A DNA stretch of 64,000 nucleotides from Rhizobium sp. L43 (GCF_002531725.1 NZ_NWSQ01000004.1:62001-126000); one strand, 5' to 3'; counted from the stretch's first letter, positions 33,910 through 43,932 are shown. Program-made: numbers and translations. Notes: generated by a model from the sequence alone, not told the origin.

Positions 33910-34479
33910 ATGACCAGCATCCCAAGTATCGAGGTCGAAGCAGACCGCGCAAAACCAAGCAAGACGCCAGCAATAGAGCCGAGAGGCTCAAAAAGCCCGT
34001 TGCTCGTCGGTTTGCTCCTGATGCTCCTGCCTGTGAATGCCGGTGTTCTCATCTATACCGCCAAAAACTCAGCGGATGTTCGCGAGAGCCGCGAGACCAT
34101 TGCCGCGCTCAAAAGGTCTATCGATGGCCTGAGAGGGCAAATGGAAAAGCAGTCGGGCCACATCGCGGACAATGCCAAGGCCGACGACGTCGCCCTTATC
34201 CGCCAGGAGATGGATAGCCTGCAAAAGGCTGTTTTGTCGATGAACGAACGGATGCGCAGCGACACCAGCGTCACACGCATGGGGTCAGCCTTGGTCCTCA
34301 GCGCGCCCGGCAAGGAACCGGCACAATTTTTCGCACCCCGTGCCATGCCGGCGGAAACGCAAACTCCGGATAACACTCTGGCATCCATCGAAGCCGGGGG
34401 CATTTCAGTGAGTGACCTGCCGCGTTACGAACGAACACTCTCGCCGGAAGGTCAGCTCATCCTTCGCAAGGCACGGTAA
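33910..34479 (+). CDS. Membrane-anchored coiled-coil protein of unknown function
   Basis: A 189-residue protein not recognised from a named family. A charged N-terminus is followed by a membrane helix (SPLLVGLLLMLLPVNAGVLI, residues 29-48), then a heptad-like coiled coil of about residues 55-120 (SRETIAALKRSIDGLRGQM; IRQEMDSLQKAVLSMNERM) and a Pro/Ala-rich periplasmic tail. GGGGGAG lies close upstream of the ATG. It follows the AAA+ ATPase gene by 61 bases and is the last rightward gene of the locus, so it may be the inner-membrane partner of that ATPase (inference). The following 114 bases to 34593 have no gene that I can support. Confidence 0.7.
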   Translation: MTSIPSIEVEADRAKPSKTPAIEPRGSKSPLLVGLLLMLLPVNAGVLIYTAKNSADVRESRETIAALKRSIDGLRGQMEKQSGHIADNAKADDVALIRQEMDSLQKAVLSMNERMRSDTSVTRMGSALVLSAPGKEPAQFFAPRAMPAETQTPDNTLASIEAGGISVSDLPRYERTLSPEGQLILRKAR

Positions 34480-34593
34480 ACAACGACGCCACCGAAATCT
34501 CCAAAACCATCGCCGGACGCTGCCAGGGGGCGGCGCCGATGCGCGCAATGCGGCAAGGGCGCTCTCATCGACGCAGATCGCCGAAGGGGCCAC

Positions 34594-35136
34594 CTATCCC
34601 CGCTGAGCGTAATTCACGCTGTTCTTCATCAATTCCAGATTGCGGGCAGTGACTTCGTTTCCGGGATCAAGCTCATAGGCTTTCAGGAAATACCGTCTGG
34701 CGGTGCGCAAGTCACCGCGTAACAGGTGAGAATATCCGATATTGTTGTAGTAGACCGGGGTGTTGCCGATCATTCGCGAGAGCTGCTGATAGGCGCGGTC
34801 TGATGTGTCGAAGCGGGCAACCATGTCGGCGGAGGCCGCCAAGCCTAGCCAAGCGGCCGGATCCTGCGGAAACACGTCAACCGCTCGCTTGTAAATGGCA
34901 TAAGATTTTCCGTAGTTCTTTTCCTGGAACTGCAGCTTGCCGGTGGTGATCAACTCGTCGTTCTTATAGAAGGCGACGGCTGAGTCATCCTCGACGGTCT
35001 TTGCACTATCGCCATAAGCAGCAAGGCCATCAACGCCGGATGACTGGCAACCAGCTAAAATCGCTCCCGTCGCTATCAAAAGCGCGATGCATTTAGTTCC
35101 AGCTCTGATCTGCAACATTGGCAATTTGATCCCCAT
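34594..35136 (-). CDS. TadD-like TPR lipoprotein
   Basis: A 180-residue lipoprotein with a signal peptide ending IATGAILAGC (lipobox LAGC). It contains three or so TPR units (LQFQEKNYGKSYAIYKRAVD, AWLGLAASADMVARFDTSD, YNNIGYSHLLRGDLRTARR). TadD-like lipoproteins of this type support Tad secretin and pilus biogenesis. An internal ATG at 35118 would also give an intact lipoprotein signal. It is encoded convergently with the main operon, so it is probably separately expressed. Confidence 0.85.
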   Translation of the reverse strand: MGIKLPMLQIRAGTKCIALLIATGAILAGCQSSGVDGLAAYGDSAKTVEDDSAVAFYKNDELITTGKLQFQEKNYGKSYAIYKRAVDVFPQDPAAWLGLAASADMVARFDTSDRAYQQLSRMIGNTPVYYNNIGYSHLLRGDLRTARRYFLKAYELDPGNEVTARNLELMKNSVNYAQRG

Positions 35137-35362
35137 CAGACACTCTTACCGAAGACTCGGATGCGTTCACCGGTAATCATCGTGAAAAAAAGCTAACAAC
35201 TCAAGAATTTAAGCATATACTCACAAAAAAGCGAGAGAGGCGGTCTTCGCCGGAATGCGACAGTGTGATAAAAATGCCTACTATCCAAGGTAGGCATCAC
35301 CTGCCTTGCGACTTCTTGAGTGGAAATCAATCAACATCGCCTATCCCCTTCTGAGGTTAAAG

Positions 35363-35875
35363 ATGGAACGCCGCATGCGGATCGCTATTTCCACGCTGAT
35401 GCGACTGGGGCCATCGCTGGCTTACGCGATAGCATCGATCTTCGTTCTCAGCATGCCGCTCCTGGAAAGCCACCCCTCAAGCGCCTTCGCCTGGTGGCTG
35501 TATATGACAATTCTTCCGGTCATGCGCGAGCCCATCTATCTGCTTTTGGCGGTACCCGGCGTTGGAGTTTGGAGCGCCACGGTCCTGTTGATGCTGGCAT
35601 CGATTTTCGGGATTCGAGTGGCCATGCAGCCGCAAAGACACCGCCGCTCAGGATTCATCCATGCCCATATCGCGCTGATCGCGACCGGTCTAACCATGGT
35701 GCGGGGAGCCGTTGCGCAAGCCGGCCTTTCCGAGTTTGCGCTGCCTCAATTTCAACGGGGCGACTGGTCGTTCCTGCCGCTATCCCAACCGCTTGGGACC
35801 TTCCTTTTCATATCCGTGTTTTTGGCTTGCATCTGCAGCCATTTGATAGTCATCAAGCGTGCAATATCGGCGTGA
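35363..35875 (+). CDS. Small multi-pass membrane protein, unknown function
   Basis: A 170-residue hydrophobic protein with about four membrane helices (LAYAIASIFVLSMPLLES, MTILPVMREPIYLLLAVPG, VGVWSATVLLMLASIF, FLFISVFLACICSHLIVI). The ATG at 35363 has GAGG seven bases upstream. I do not recognise a family. It stands alone between the Tad locus and the glycosyltransferase cluster. The composition of its third codon positions is less biased than in neighbours, which could mean recent acquisition. Confidence 0.55.
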   Translation: MERRMRIAISTLMRLGPSLAYAIASIFVLSMPLLESHPSSAFAWWLYMTILPVMREPIYLLLAVPGVGVWSATVLLMLASIFGIRVAMQPQRHRRSGFIHAHIALIATGLTMVRGAVAQAGLSEFALPQFQRGDWSFLPLSQPLGTFLFISVFLACICSHLIVIKRAISA

Positions 35876-35935
35876 TAGTCCCCGCCGGAGGCGCGACAAG
35901 ACGGACCTCGAGTTGCGGCAACGCACATGTCGCGC

Positions 35936-37420
35936 TCAGGGCTGCTGGTTGACCCAGGCATAGCCGAAACGATAGCGGTCGTCGCCGCGCCGGTAGAAAT
36001 AGGGGGTGTCGATTACCAATGCCTCGGGTGCGGGCGCGCCGAGATTGGCCTGCAGCCATTCCGCCATATCAGGCGGCAGCGCTTCGCTGCCGCCCTTGGG
36101 GAGAAGCCACACCAGGAGAAGCGGGCGCCGGCCTGAAAGATCCGGGTGGAAGCCGGGATAATCCACCGAAAGGACCGGCACGCCGGGAATATCCTGCCTG
36201 AGGTTGCCGGCAAGCAGGCTGTCGCCGGCAAGGATCGCCGCCGGTTCGGCCTGTTGGCGCAGGGTTTCCAGCATCGTGGCATAGGGCCTGTTCAGCCGCT
36301 CGTAATGGCCGGTGAAACGTGCGGCTGCGACGCTGCCGTAAAGGGCTGCCGGCACGCCGATCATGATGATGGCGATGACGGCCATGAACCGCCGGAACGC
36401 TCGGCCGGTCACGACGCCCGCTGCCTCGATCTTCAGGCAGAAATAGAGCGGCAGGATGAAGAGCATCGGCACCAGCCAGCGATCCTTGATGCCGGCAGCG
36501 CCGCCGAAGACGATCAACAACAGAATGCCGACCAGGAAGACGAACATCATCCGCTCGAGCAGCCGCGTCCATTGCGAGCTCTCCGTCAGCGCCGGACGAA
36601 GGCCCTTGCCGAAGAGGATGGCGAATACCGCCACGGTCAATCCGGCAAAGCTGATGATGGCGAGAGCAAGCGAGCCGATACCCATGGCCACCTGCGCCGG
36701 ATAGCTCGCATGGCCGCTCGCGGTCATCTTCTCCAGCGTGCGCGCGGTGGCGAAATCGAGATTGTCCTTCAGCCAGAAGAGATGCGGCAGGGTGATGATG
36801 AGCGCCACCGTCGCCGTCAGCACCAGCCGCCAATCGAAGATCCGCGGCCGCAGGCGGGCATCCGAAAGCGCGGCAATCAGGGCTGCCGCCGGCAGGATCG
36901 CGAAATTATATTTGGCAAGCAGGCCGAAGCCGATGCCGATGCCTGCTATCAGATAGGAGGCAAGGCTTGGCTGCTTCAAGCTGCGGATGAAGCCGTAGAG
37001 AAAGATGCTGGCCGAGAAGAACACCGCGACCGTATGCGTCAGGTCGCGCTGCATCTCGAAAGCCATCTGCGGGAGGGTCAGCAGCCCGAGGGTGGCGATC
37101 GCCACCAGCGCCTTGTCGCGCAGGATAAGGCGCGCGGTCAGGCCGTAGAGCAGGTAGGAAATGAACAGCAGAAGGTTCTTCACGAGCGAAAGCGCGGCAA
37201 GCGAGACGCCTGTAAACTGAAAGACGGTATATTGCAGCCAGTTGTAGAAGGGCGGCTGCGGGCCGTAGCCGGCGGCAAGCCATTGCGAGCGGAAGGCCTG
37301 TTCGGCTTCGTCGAGGTCGAGCGAATGTGAGGTTGCGAGCCGCACGCCGACCTGAAGCGCGAAATAGGCGGCCAGGAGAACGAAGATCCACCTGATGTCG
37401 CGAAGCTTGCTCTCGGTCAT
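35936..37420 (-). CDS. GT39-family glycosyltransferase (Rgt/ArnT-like)
   Basis: A 494-residue integral-membrane transferase of the ArnT/PMT_2 group that uses a polyprenyl-phosphate sugar donor on the periplasmic side. It has an N-terminal helix, then the DLDEAEQAFRSQWLAAGYGP catalytic loop with the essential Asp-Glu near residue 37, NWLQYTVFQFTG, and about 11-12 further helices (HLFWLKDNLDF in loop 6), then a C-terminal soluble domain. The family RgtA-RgtD of Rhizobium adds galacturonic acid to LPS core and lipid A. Its start codon directly follows the stop of the upstream paralogue (TAG-ATG). Which Rgt it is cannot be told from sequence alone. Confidence 0.88.
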   Translation of the reverse strand: MTESKLRDIRWIFVLLAAYFALQVGVRLATSHSLDLDEAEQAFRSQWLAAGYGPQPPFYNWLQYTVFQFTGVSLAALSLVKNLLLFISYLLYGLTARLILRDKALVAIATLGLLTLPQMAFEMQRDLTHTVAVFFSASIFLYGFIRSLKQPSLASYLIAGIGIGFGLLAKYNFAILPAAALIAALSDARLRPRIFDWRLVLTATVALIITLPHLFWLKDNLDFATARTLEKMTASGHASYPAQVAMGIGSLALAIISFAGLTVAVFAILFGKGLRPALTESSQWTRLLERMMFVFLVGILLLIVFGGAAGIKDRWLVPMLFILPLYFCLKIEAAGVVTGRAFRRFMAVIAIIMIGVPAALYGSVAAARFTGHYERLNRPYATMLETLRQQAEPAAILAGDSLLAGNLRQDIPGVPVLSVDYPGFHPDLSGRRPLLLVWLLPKGGSEALPPDMAEWLQANLGAPAPEALVIDTPYFYRRGDDRYRFGYAWVNQQP

Positions 37421-38923
37421 CTACTTGGTCCCCGGCTGCACCCAGGCGTAGCCGAGTGCGAAATTGTCGCCCTGGCGGCCGAAATAATAGGGAAGTGACA
37501 GCGAGCCGATCTCCTGCGCCGCAATGCCCGCGGCCGTCAGCGCCGATGAAAACCGATCCGGCATGACCGCGTCTGCAGCCGTCGCCGTCGTCTTGCCGCG
37601 CCAGACGATCAGCACTGGCCCCTTGGCCTCGGCATAGGCCGGAATGCCCGGTGCCGGAAAATCCGGGATCACCACCGGCACATCGGGAAATTGCAGCCGC
37701 ATGTTGCCGCCGATATAGGTGTCGGAGGCGATCACCAGTGCCGGTTCCGCCTGTCGCGTCATCTCGCGCGAAAAACCCGCCATCGGCACATTCGGCCGGC
37801 TGTAAGTGCCGATCAGCCCGGCGCCGACGACGCGGAAGCTGAGTGCGATCAGCACACAGGCCATCAGCACCGGCACCACCGGCCGGAGGCGGCGCAATCC
37901 GGCCGAAAGGTCGATGCCGGCAGCCTGCATTTTCGCCAGGAAATAGATCGGCAGCACCAGCAGAAAGGGGTCGAGCCAGCGCTCACGCACCGTGGTGGAG
38001 CCGGTGAACAGCACGATGAGAGCGATGCCGGCAAGGCTTGTGAGCATCATCCGCTCCATCATTCCGGTCCAGCGGTTGCCGGCCGAAAGCGCCCGGACAA
38101 AATCCCGGCGGAAGGCGGCGGCGAAGATCGCCACCGGCAGCGCCGCAAAGGCGACGATGGCGATGAGAAAGGCGAGAAGACCCTTGCCGATCCGCACGAT
38201 GCCGGCGGGTTCGTTGCCGGCGGCCATCTTGACCAGAGTATCGGAGGAGGCGAATGCGAGATTGTCTCGCAGCCAGATCGCATGCGGCAGGACGATAACG
38301 AGCGCAATGGCGACGGCGGCCAATATGCGCCAGTCGAACGCCCTGCGCCGCCATTCGGCATCGGGCAATATGGCGATCAAGGCGGCGACCGGCATCAGCG
38401 CGAAATTATATTTCGAGATCAGCCCGATGCCGGTCGCAAGCCCGAGCAGCAGGTAGCTCGCCATATCGGGCCGGTCGAGCGTGCGGAAGAAGCCGTAGAG
38501 AAACAGCGAGCTGGCAAAGAGCAGCGCCGTCGTGTGGGTCAGATCCTGCTGGGCCATGTAGGAGACCTGGGGCAGGGTGATCAGCGCCAGCATGGCGATG
38601 GCGGCAAGCATCTCGTCCTTCAGCGCGCGCCGCCCGGCAAGGCCATAAAAGAGATAGGATAGGAACAGCAGGATGTTCTTCGGAACGATCAGCGCGCCGA
38701 TCGACATGCCCGTCAGCGAAACGACGGCATATTGCATCCAGTTGTAGAAGGGCGGCTGCGGGCCGTAGCCCGCCAGCAGATATTGCGAGAAGAAGGATTG
38801 CTCGGCCTCGTCGAGCTCCAGCGAATGCGGAAGTGCGATACGCAGGGCGATGTTGAGCACGAAATAGGCCGCAAGCAGCAGGCCCGCGGTTCTGATCGTC
38901 CTCGTTACGCGCTCCAGCATCAT
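37421..38923 (-). CDS. GT39-family glycosyltransferase (Rgt/ArnT-like), second copy
   Basis: A 500-residue paralogue of the gene just downstream. It keeps the catalytic loop [20 protein letters not shown] and the [12 protein letters not shown] segment, and shares the same helix order and the C-terminal GYAWV ending. A GT39 enzyme predicted to transfer a sugar, probably galacturonate, from dodecaprenyl phosphate onto LPS. The upstream GT2 gene is 9 bases away, suggesting one operon with the donor-lipid synthase. Confidence 0.88.
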   Translation of the reverse strand: MMLERVTRTIRTAGLLLAAYFVLNIALRIALPHSLELDEAEQSFFSQYLLAGYGPQPPFYNWMQYAVVSLTGMSIGALIVPKNILLFLSYLFYGLAGRRALKDEMLAAIAMLALITLPQVSYMAQQDLTHTTALLFASSLFLYGFFRTLDRPDMASYLLLGLATGIGLISKYNFALMPVAALIAILPDAEWRRRAFDWRILAAVAIALVIVLPHAIWLRDNLAFASSDTLVKMAAGNEPAGIVRIGKGLLAFLIAIVAFAALPVAIFAAAFRRDFVRALSAGNRWTGMMERMMLTSLAGIALIVLFTGSTTVRERWLDPFLLVLPIYFLAKMQAAGIDLSAGLRRLRPVVPVLMACVLIALSFRVVGAGLIGTYSRPNVPMAGFSREMTRQAEPALVIASDTYIGGNMRLQFPDVPVVIPDFPAPGIPAYAEAKGPVLIVWRGKTTATAADAVMPDRFSSALTAAGIAAQEIGSLSLPYYFGRQGDNFALGYAWVQPGTK

Positions 38924-38932
38924 GCCGCCGGC

Positions 38933-39949
38933 TTAGGCTTGGCTTTGATCGTCGAAGATCTGCCGCACGATATAATTCGGAGAGGCGTCGTCGCGGTAAT
39001 AGGTGCGCGCGATCATTTCCGCCAGGATGCCGGTGGTGATCATCTGCACCGACGACAGCAGCAGCACGACGCCGACCATCAGCATCGGGCGCGTTCCGAT
39101 ATCATTGCCCATGATGAACTTGTCGAAGCCGAGATAGATGAGGATCAGCATCGCGACCGCGCCGAGGCCAAGCCCCAGCGAGCCGAAGAAATGCCCCGGC
39201 CGCGCCTTGTAGCGCATGAAGAACATCACCGACAGCAGGTCGAGGATGACGCGGAAGGTGCGCGAAATGCCGTATTTCGATACGCCGTGCTCGCGGGCAT
39301 GGTGAGTGACGGCCATCTCGCCGATGCGCGAGCTCGGGACGACGCCGGCTACCCAGGCGGGGATGAAGCGGTGCATTTCGCCCATCAGCTTGACCTGCTT
39401 GATGATCGAGGCACGGTAAATCTTCAGGCTGCAGCCGTAATCGTGCAGCTTGACGCCGGTGATGCGGCCGATCAGGTAGTTGGCGCACCAGGAGGGGATC
39501 TTGCGCAGGAACAGACCGTCCTTGCGGTTCTTGCGCCAGCCGACCAGCAGGTCGAGTTCGCGCCGTTCCAGTTCGGCGACCATCGCAGGAATGTCCTTCG
39601 GGTCGTTCTGCAGGTCGCCGTCCATCGTCGCGATCAGCCGGCCCTGGGCGGTGTCGATACCGGCCTGCATGGCGGCGGTCTGGCCGAAATTGCGCTGCAG
39701 CTCGACGATTCTGAGCGCCAGCCCGTCACGTCCGACGAATTTGCGGGCGTTGACGAGCGTCGCATCCGTGCTGCCGTCATCGACGAGGATCAGCTCCCAG
39801 CGATGGGGATAGGCGGCCATCGCAGCCACGACACGCTCGACGAGCGGGCCGACGCTTTCCTCTTCGTTGAAAATGGGCACGACCAGCGACAGCTCGAGCG
39901 ATTGTACCGGATCATTCGTACCGCGAATGGGCTCTACCGTTGTCTGCAA
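38933..39949 (-). CDS. rgtE: GT2 polyisoprenyl-phosphate glycosyltransferase (RgtE-like)
   Basis: A 338-residue membrane-bound GT2 enzyme of the DPM1/ArnC type, with two C-terminal helices after a GT2 domain. Seen: SLVVPIFNEEESV near residue 20, ILVDDGSTDATL, the DXD-like metal motif MDGDLQNDPKD near 112, and the acceptor-region DYGCSLKIYR. In Rhizobium, RgtE makes dodecaprenyl-phosphate galacturonic acid, the donor for the GT39 Rgt enzymes; position between such genes supports this. The start appears to be TTG at 39949, preceded by the strong SD GGAGATGAAAG; no in-frame ATG lies at that position. Confidence 0.85.
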   Translation of the reverse strand: MQTTVEPIRGTNDPVQSLELSLVVPIFNEEESVGPLVERVVAAMAAYPHRWELILVDDGSTDATLVNARKFVGRDGLALRIVELQRNFGQTAAMQAGIDTAQGRLIATMDGDLQNDPKDIPAMVAELERRELDLLVGWRKNRKDGLFLRKIPSWCANYLIGRITGVKLHDYGCSLKIYRASIIKQVKLMGEMHRFIPAWVAGVVPSSRIGEMAVTHHAREHGVSKYGISRTFRVILDLLSVMFFMRYKARPGHFFGSLGLGLGAVAMLILIYLGFDKFIMGNDIGTRPMLMVGVVLLLSSVQMITTGILAEMIARTYYRDDASPNYIVRQIFDDQSQA

Positions 39950-40086
39950 CTTTCATCTCCAAAAGGCCGGGCGGCCGAGCAATCTTACTGCCGCCGCCAC
40001 GCTTGCGGAAGGCTAGTACATGAAGTGTCCGCCGGTTGCCAGCGGGCAATGCCGGTTTCCCCGCAATCGGCTGACCAGCCGCAACG

Positions 40087-41580
40087 CTATGTCGCGCCTC
40101 CCTCCACCCAGGAGTAACCGATGGAGAAGCTGCGTTTGCCGTCACCAAAGAGATAGGGCAGCGTCAGCGTCTTCAACTCCTGCAGATGAATGCCCGATCT
40201 GACGAGATCGTTGGCAAAACCGGGCGAAATCGTTGGGTCATCGGCGGTCTCGCCGCGCCAGATAACCAGCACCGGCCCCTTCGCAGTTGCATATTCGGGA
40301 ACCCCGGAACCCGGGAAGAACGGGATCACGACGGGAACGTCGGGAAACTCCAGTTTCATGTTGCCGGCCACGAACTTGGTTCCGGCGACGATCAGAACCG
40401 GCTTGCGGGTCGCGGTCAGCTCAGCCGCGTAGCCGGAGAAGGGGACGTTCGTTCGCGTATAAGTGCCGATATATTGAATGCCGACGATCCGGAAGAGAAG
40501 GATCGACAGGATAACGACCATGAAGACCGGCACCACGGGCCGGAAGCGCGCAAGGCCGGCGGAGAGATCGAGATCTGCGGTTTCCAGTTTCAGGAACAGA
40601 TAGAGCGGCAGGACGAGCAGGCACGGGTCGAGCCAGCGCTCGTGGATATCGCTGGCGCCGGCAAAGAGGACCACGCCGACGAAGGCGACCAGGCTGATGA
40701 GCATCATCCGCTCGATCACCCGGATCATCGGGCTGGAAGAGGAGAGCGCGCGAAAGAAATCGCGTCGGAAGGCGGCCGCGACGAGAACGATCGGCAATGC
40801 GACGAAGCCGAGGACGGCGATGACGAGAGACAACAGTCCCTGTCCGATGCGCGGCAGGCCGGCGGGCGCCAGGTCTTCGGCGGTCATCCGCTCCAGCGTC
40901 GGCGCAGAGGCGCTGGTGAGATTGTCAGGCAGCCAGAGCGCATGCGGCAGCACGATCAGAATGGCGAGGGCGATCGCCGGCAGCAAACGCCAGTCGATGA
41001 GACGGCTGCGCCATTCCCGGTCCGGCAGCACGGCGAGGAGGGCGGCAGCCGGCAGGATGGCGAAATTGTATTTCGAGATGAGCCCGATGCCGGTGGCGAT
41101 GCCGATGATCAGATAGCTTGCGATCGTCGGCTGGCGCAGCGTGCGGAAAAACCCGAAGAGGAAGAGCGAGGTCGCAAACAGCAGGGCGACGGTATGCGTC
41201 AATTCGCGCTGCGCCATCAAACCCACCTGCGGCAGGGTGATCAGGCTCAGCATGGCGAGGGCTGCGAGCGAACGGTTCTTCAGCACCTCGCGGGCCGCAA
41301 GCCCGTAGAACAGATAGCAGCCGAAGAGAATGATGTTCTTCGGCACCGACAGCACCCACATCGATATGCCGGTCACCGAAACGATGGCATATTGAATCCA
41401 GTTGTAGAAGGGCGGCTGCGGGCCGTAGCCGGCAAGCAGATATTGTGAATAGAAGGATTGCTCCGCCTCGTCGAGATCGAGCGTATGCGGCAAGGCGATG
41501 CGCAGCGCGATGTTGAGCAGGAAATAGACTGCCAGCAAAATGCTGGCGCTCGTAATGCTTCTGGTAATCCGCTCCAACAT
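40087..41580 (-). CDS. GT39-family glycosyltransferase (Rgt/ArnT-like), third copy
   Basis: A 497-residue third member of the family, with [20 protein letters not shown] at residue 32, [21 protein letters not shown] and the terminal GYSWVEGG. I chose the ATG at 41580, which has GGAG nearby, over another start 15 bases upstream. It is transcribed like the other two, but with a 137-base gap before the GT2 gene. Three GT39 copies plus the GT2 donor synthase make the cluster look like the rgtABC/E set of R. leguminosarum. Confidence 0.88.
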   Translation of the reverse strand: MLERITRSITSASILLAVYFLLNIALRIALPHTLDLDEAEQSFYSQYLLAGYGPQPPFYNWIQYAIVSVTGISMWVLSVPKNIILFGCYLFYGLAAREVLKNRSLAALAMLSLITLPQVGLMAQRELTHTVALLFATSLFLFGFFRTLRQPTIASYLIIGIATGIGLISKYNFAILPAAALLAVLPDREWRSRLIDWRLLPAIALAILIVLPHALWLPDNLTSASAPTLERMTAEDLAPAGLPRIGQGLLSLVIAVLGFVALPIVLVAAAFRRDFFRALSSSSPMIRVIERMMLISLVAFVGVVLFAGASDIHERWLDPCLLVLPLYLFLKLETADLDLSAGLARFRPVVPVFMVVILSILLFRIVGIQYIGTYTRTNVPFSGYAAELTATRKPVLIVAGTKFVAGNMKLEFPDVPVVIPFFPGSGVPEYATAKGPVLVIWRGETADDPTISPGFANDLVRSGIHLQELKTLTLPYLFGDGKRSFSIGYSWVEGGAT

Positions 41581-41760
41581 CGATCTCCATGGCAAGCCGG
41601 CAAAGGCATGTCATTTACCAGTCAGCACTCGGATCGTCGGCGGGAAGCGCCTTCGCCCCCATCGCCATCAACTCCGCCGTTGTGCGCAACCTGCATTTCT
41701 CTTAAAAGGCCTGGCAACGGGACCGGTCCCATGCCGACCCAAGCGAGGAATGCCTACTAC

Positions 41761-42723
41761 ATGAAGAGTTCGATCGTTGAAAGCCGGCAATCCTGGTTTA
41801 TGCGCAATCGCATGACCGTTCTGACGGTCGTCATCGTCGCAGCCTATGCGCTCTTCATCCAATGGTTCTGGGGGTGGCCTGTCATCATCAGGCAGTGGGC
41901 CGATGTCGGCGCCGGCCCGGTGATCGGGGCGCTGGTACTCCTGACGAGCACCTATTTCCTGCGCACCTGGCGCATCTATGATTATTTCCCCAAGGAGACG
42001 GCCGGCCGGTTCGCGGTCCTCTTCCGCGTCACGCAGATCCACAACCTCTTGAACATCATGCTGCCCTTCCGTACCGGTGAAACCAGCTTTCCGCTACTGA
42101 TGCGCAGCGAATTCGGCATTCCGCTGACGCGCGGAACCTCGGCGCTGTTCGTCATGCGGCTGCTCGACCTGCACGCACTTCTGGCTGCCGCCGGCATCGG
42201 CTTTGCCGCCGCCGCCGCCAATGCGGTTGTTGCCTGGTCGCTCTGGACCGCCTTTCTGCTATTGCCGGTCGCAGCCTTTGCCGCCCGCAAGCCGCTGCTG
42301 CGTCTCGCCGCCAGGCTGCTGCCTGATAAGGCCCAGAAATTCGTCGCCGAGATCGAAAACGGCTTGCCGCTCGATGCCACCGCTTTTGCGCGCGCCTGGG
42401 CGATGACCGTCGTCAACTGGCTGGTCAAGGTGATGGTGCTGGCTTGGGCGCTCGGCCTGATGGGCGTGCTGCCGATGGCGGCAAGCTTCGGCGGCGCGCT
42501 CGGCGGCGAGCTCTCCTCCGTGCTGCCGGTACATGCGCCGGGCGGCGTCGGCACCTATCCGGCCGGCATCACCGCCGGCGCCATTGCCTTGGGCGCCTCG
42601 AGCGAGCGGCTGGCTCTGGCGGCGCTGGCGCAGGCAAGCGTCAACGCCCACCTGCTGATCATCGTCTCGGCGCTGACCGGCACGGCAATCTCACTGCCGC
42701 TCGGGCGTCGCGGCAAGGTCTGA
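41761..42723 (+). CDS. Flippase-like LPG synthase-domain membrane protein (UPF0104/YbhN family)
   Basis: A 320-residue polytopic membrane protein of the lysylphosphatidylglycerol synthase TM-domain superfamily (AglD/YbhN-like), without the synthase domain. Signature regions are IMLPFRTGETSFPLLMR near residue 95 and VHAPGGVGTYPAGITAGAIAL near 258. Such proteins are often placed with polyprenyl-phosphate glycosylation and may translocate or protect the lipid-linked sugar. It is divergent from the GT39 gene at 41580. Its end overlaps the convergent sigma factor gene by 33 bases. Confidence 0.82.
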   Translation: MKSSIVESRQSWFMRNRMTVLTVVIVAAYALFIQWFWGWPVIIRQWADVGAGPVIGALVLLTSTYFLRTWRIYDYFPKETAGRFAVLFRVTQIHNLLNIMLPFRTGETSFPLLMRSEFGIPLTRGTSALFVMRLLDLHALLAAAGIGFAAAAANAVVAWSLWTAFLLLPVAAFAARKPLLRLAARLLPDKAQKFVAEIENGLPLDATAFARAWAMTVVNWLVKVMVLAWALGLMGVLPMAASFGGALGGELSSVLPVHAPGGVGTYPAGITAGAIALGASSERLALAALAQASVNAHLLIIVSALTGTAISLPLGRRGKV

Positions 42724-43932
42724 AATCCGTTTCCTCAAAAACGCCTGCTCCGGCTCCTGCCGGCAGAGCGACAGCGCCGTTTCATAGGCGGCGATCGCCT
42801 CTTGCCTCCGGCCAAGCCGGCGCAGGAAATCGGCGCGCGCCGCATGGGCGAGGTGATAAGCCTGCAGCTCCCGGCGCCCGAAAATGGCGTCGATCAGATC
42901 CAGCCCCTTGGCCGGCCCTTCCGCCATCGCGATCGCCACGGCGCGGTTGAGCTCGACGATCGGCGAGGGCTGGGCCGCCAGAAGCAGATCGTAATAGAAG
43001 GCGATCCGCCGCCAGTCGGTCTCCTCGGCGGTGGGCGCCCTGGCATGCTCGGCGGCGATCGCCGCCTGCAGCGTATAGCTGCCGATCTCTTCCGCCCGCA
43101 TCGCCTCGCCAAGCCGTGCCAGGCCTTCGGCGATCTTCCCATGATCCCAAAGCGAGCGGTCCTGATCGGCAAGCAGCACCAGCGATCCCTCTTCGCCGTG
43201 ACGGGCGGAACGGCGGGAATCCTGCAGCAGCATCAGCGCCAGCAGGCCGGAAACGTCGGGATGCGGCAGCAGCTGGAGAAGCAGCCGTGCGAGTCGTATT
43301 GCCTCTTCGGTCAGGTCGGCGCGGATCACATCTTCACCCGAAGAGGCCGAATAACCTTCGTTGAAGACGAGGTAGATGACGTGCAGCACCTGGTCGAGCC
43401 GCGCAGGCAGCGCCTCGCGGGCAGGCACCTCGTAAGGGATCTTCGCCGCCCGGATCCTGCTCTTGGCGCGCACGATCCGCTGTGCCACAGTCGGCGCCGG
43501 AATAAGGAAGGCATGGGCGATCTCTTCGGTGGTCAGACCGCAGATTTCCCGAAGCGCCATCGCCATCTGCGCATCGGCGGGAATGGCGGGATGACAGCAG
43601 GTGAAGATCAGCCGCAGCATGTCGTCCTCGATCGGTTCCATGTCGCCGATTTCCTTGGCATCCGGCGTGTAGAGACTGTCCTCGATGTGGTGCTGAGAAG
43701 CATCGAAGCGCGCCCGCCGCCTTATCGTATCGATCGCCTTGAAACGTCCCGTCGAAACCAGCCAGGCGACCGGATTGCCGGGAATGCCGTCCGTCGGCCA
43801 TGTTCGGGTGGCAGCGGCGAAGGCATCGTGAAGCGCTTCCTCGGCTCGATCGAAATCGCCGAGCAGGCGGATCAGCGTCGCCAGCACCCGGCGCGACTGC
43901 GTTCGGTAGATTTCCTCGATCACACTTTCCAA
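42691..43932 (-). CDS. ECF42-type RNA polymerase sigma factor
   Basis: A 413-residue ECF sigma factor with a long C-terminal TPR-like extension, the hallmark of the ECF42/SigJ-like (DGPF-linked) group. Region 2 includes RRVLATLIRLLGDFDRAEEA and the NPVAWLVSTGRFKAIDTIRR segment; region 4 follows (GLTTEEIAHAFLIPAPTVAQ RIVRAK). The C-terminal half (about residues 190-413) has helical repeats ending LRRLGRRQEAIAAYETALS. The best start is the TTG at 43932, 6 bases after GAGG, though GTG at 43923 is possible. It follows three YCII genes in one operon. Confidence 0.9.
   Translation of the reverse strand: MESVIEEIYRTQSRRVLATLIRLLGDFDRAEEALHDAFAAATRTWPTDGIPGNPVAWLVSTGRFKAIDTIRRRARFDASQHHIEDSLYTPDAKEIGDMEPIEDDMLRLIFTCCHPAIPADAQMAMALREICGLTTEEIAHAFLIPAPTVAQRIVRAKSRIRAAKIPYEVPAREALPARLDQVLHVIYLVFNEGYSASSGEDVIRADLTEEAIRLARLLLQLLPHPDVSGLLALMLLQDSRRSARHGEEGSLVLLADQDRSLWDHGKIAEGLARLGEAMRAEEIGSYTLQAAIAAEHARAPTAEETDWRRIAFYYDLLLAAQPSPIVELNRAVAIAMAEGPAKGLDLIDAIFGRRELQAYHLAHAARADFLRRLGRRQEAIAAYETALSLCRQEPEQAFLRKRISDLAATPERQ

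Noticed and set aside
36146-40117. Long plus-strand open frames (about 394, 323 and 461 codons) opposite the glycosyltransferases
   Set aside because: They are antisense shadows of GT39 and GT2 genes with low-complexity translations.
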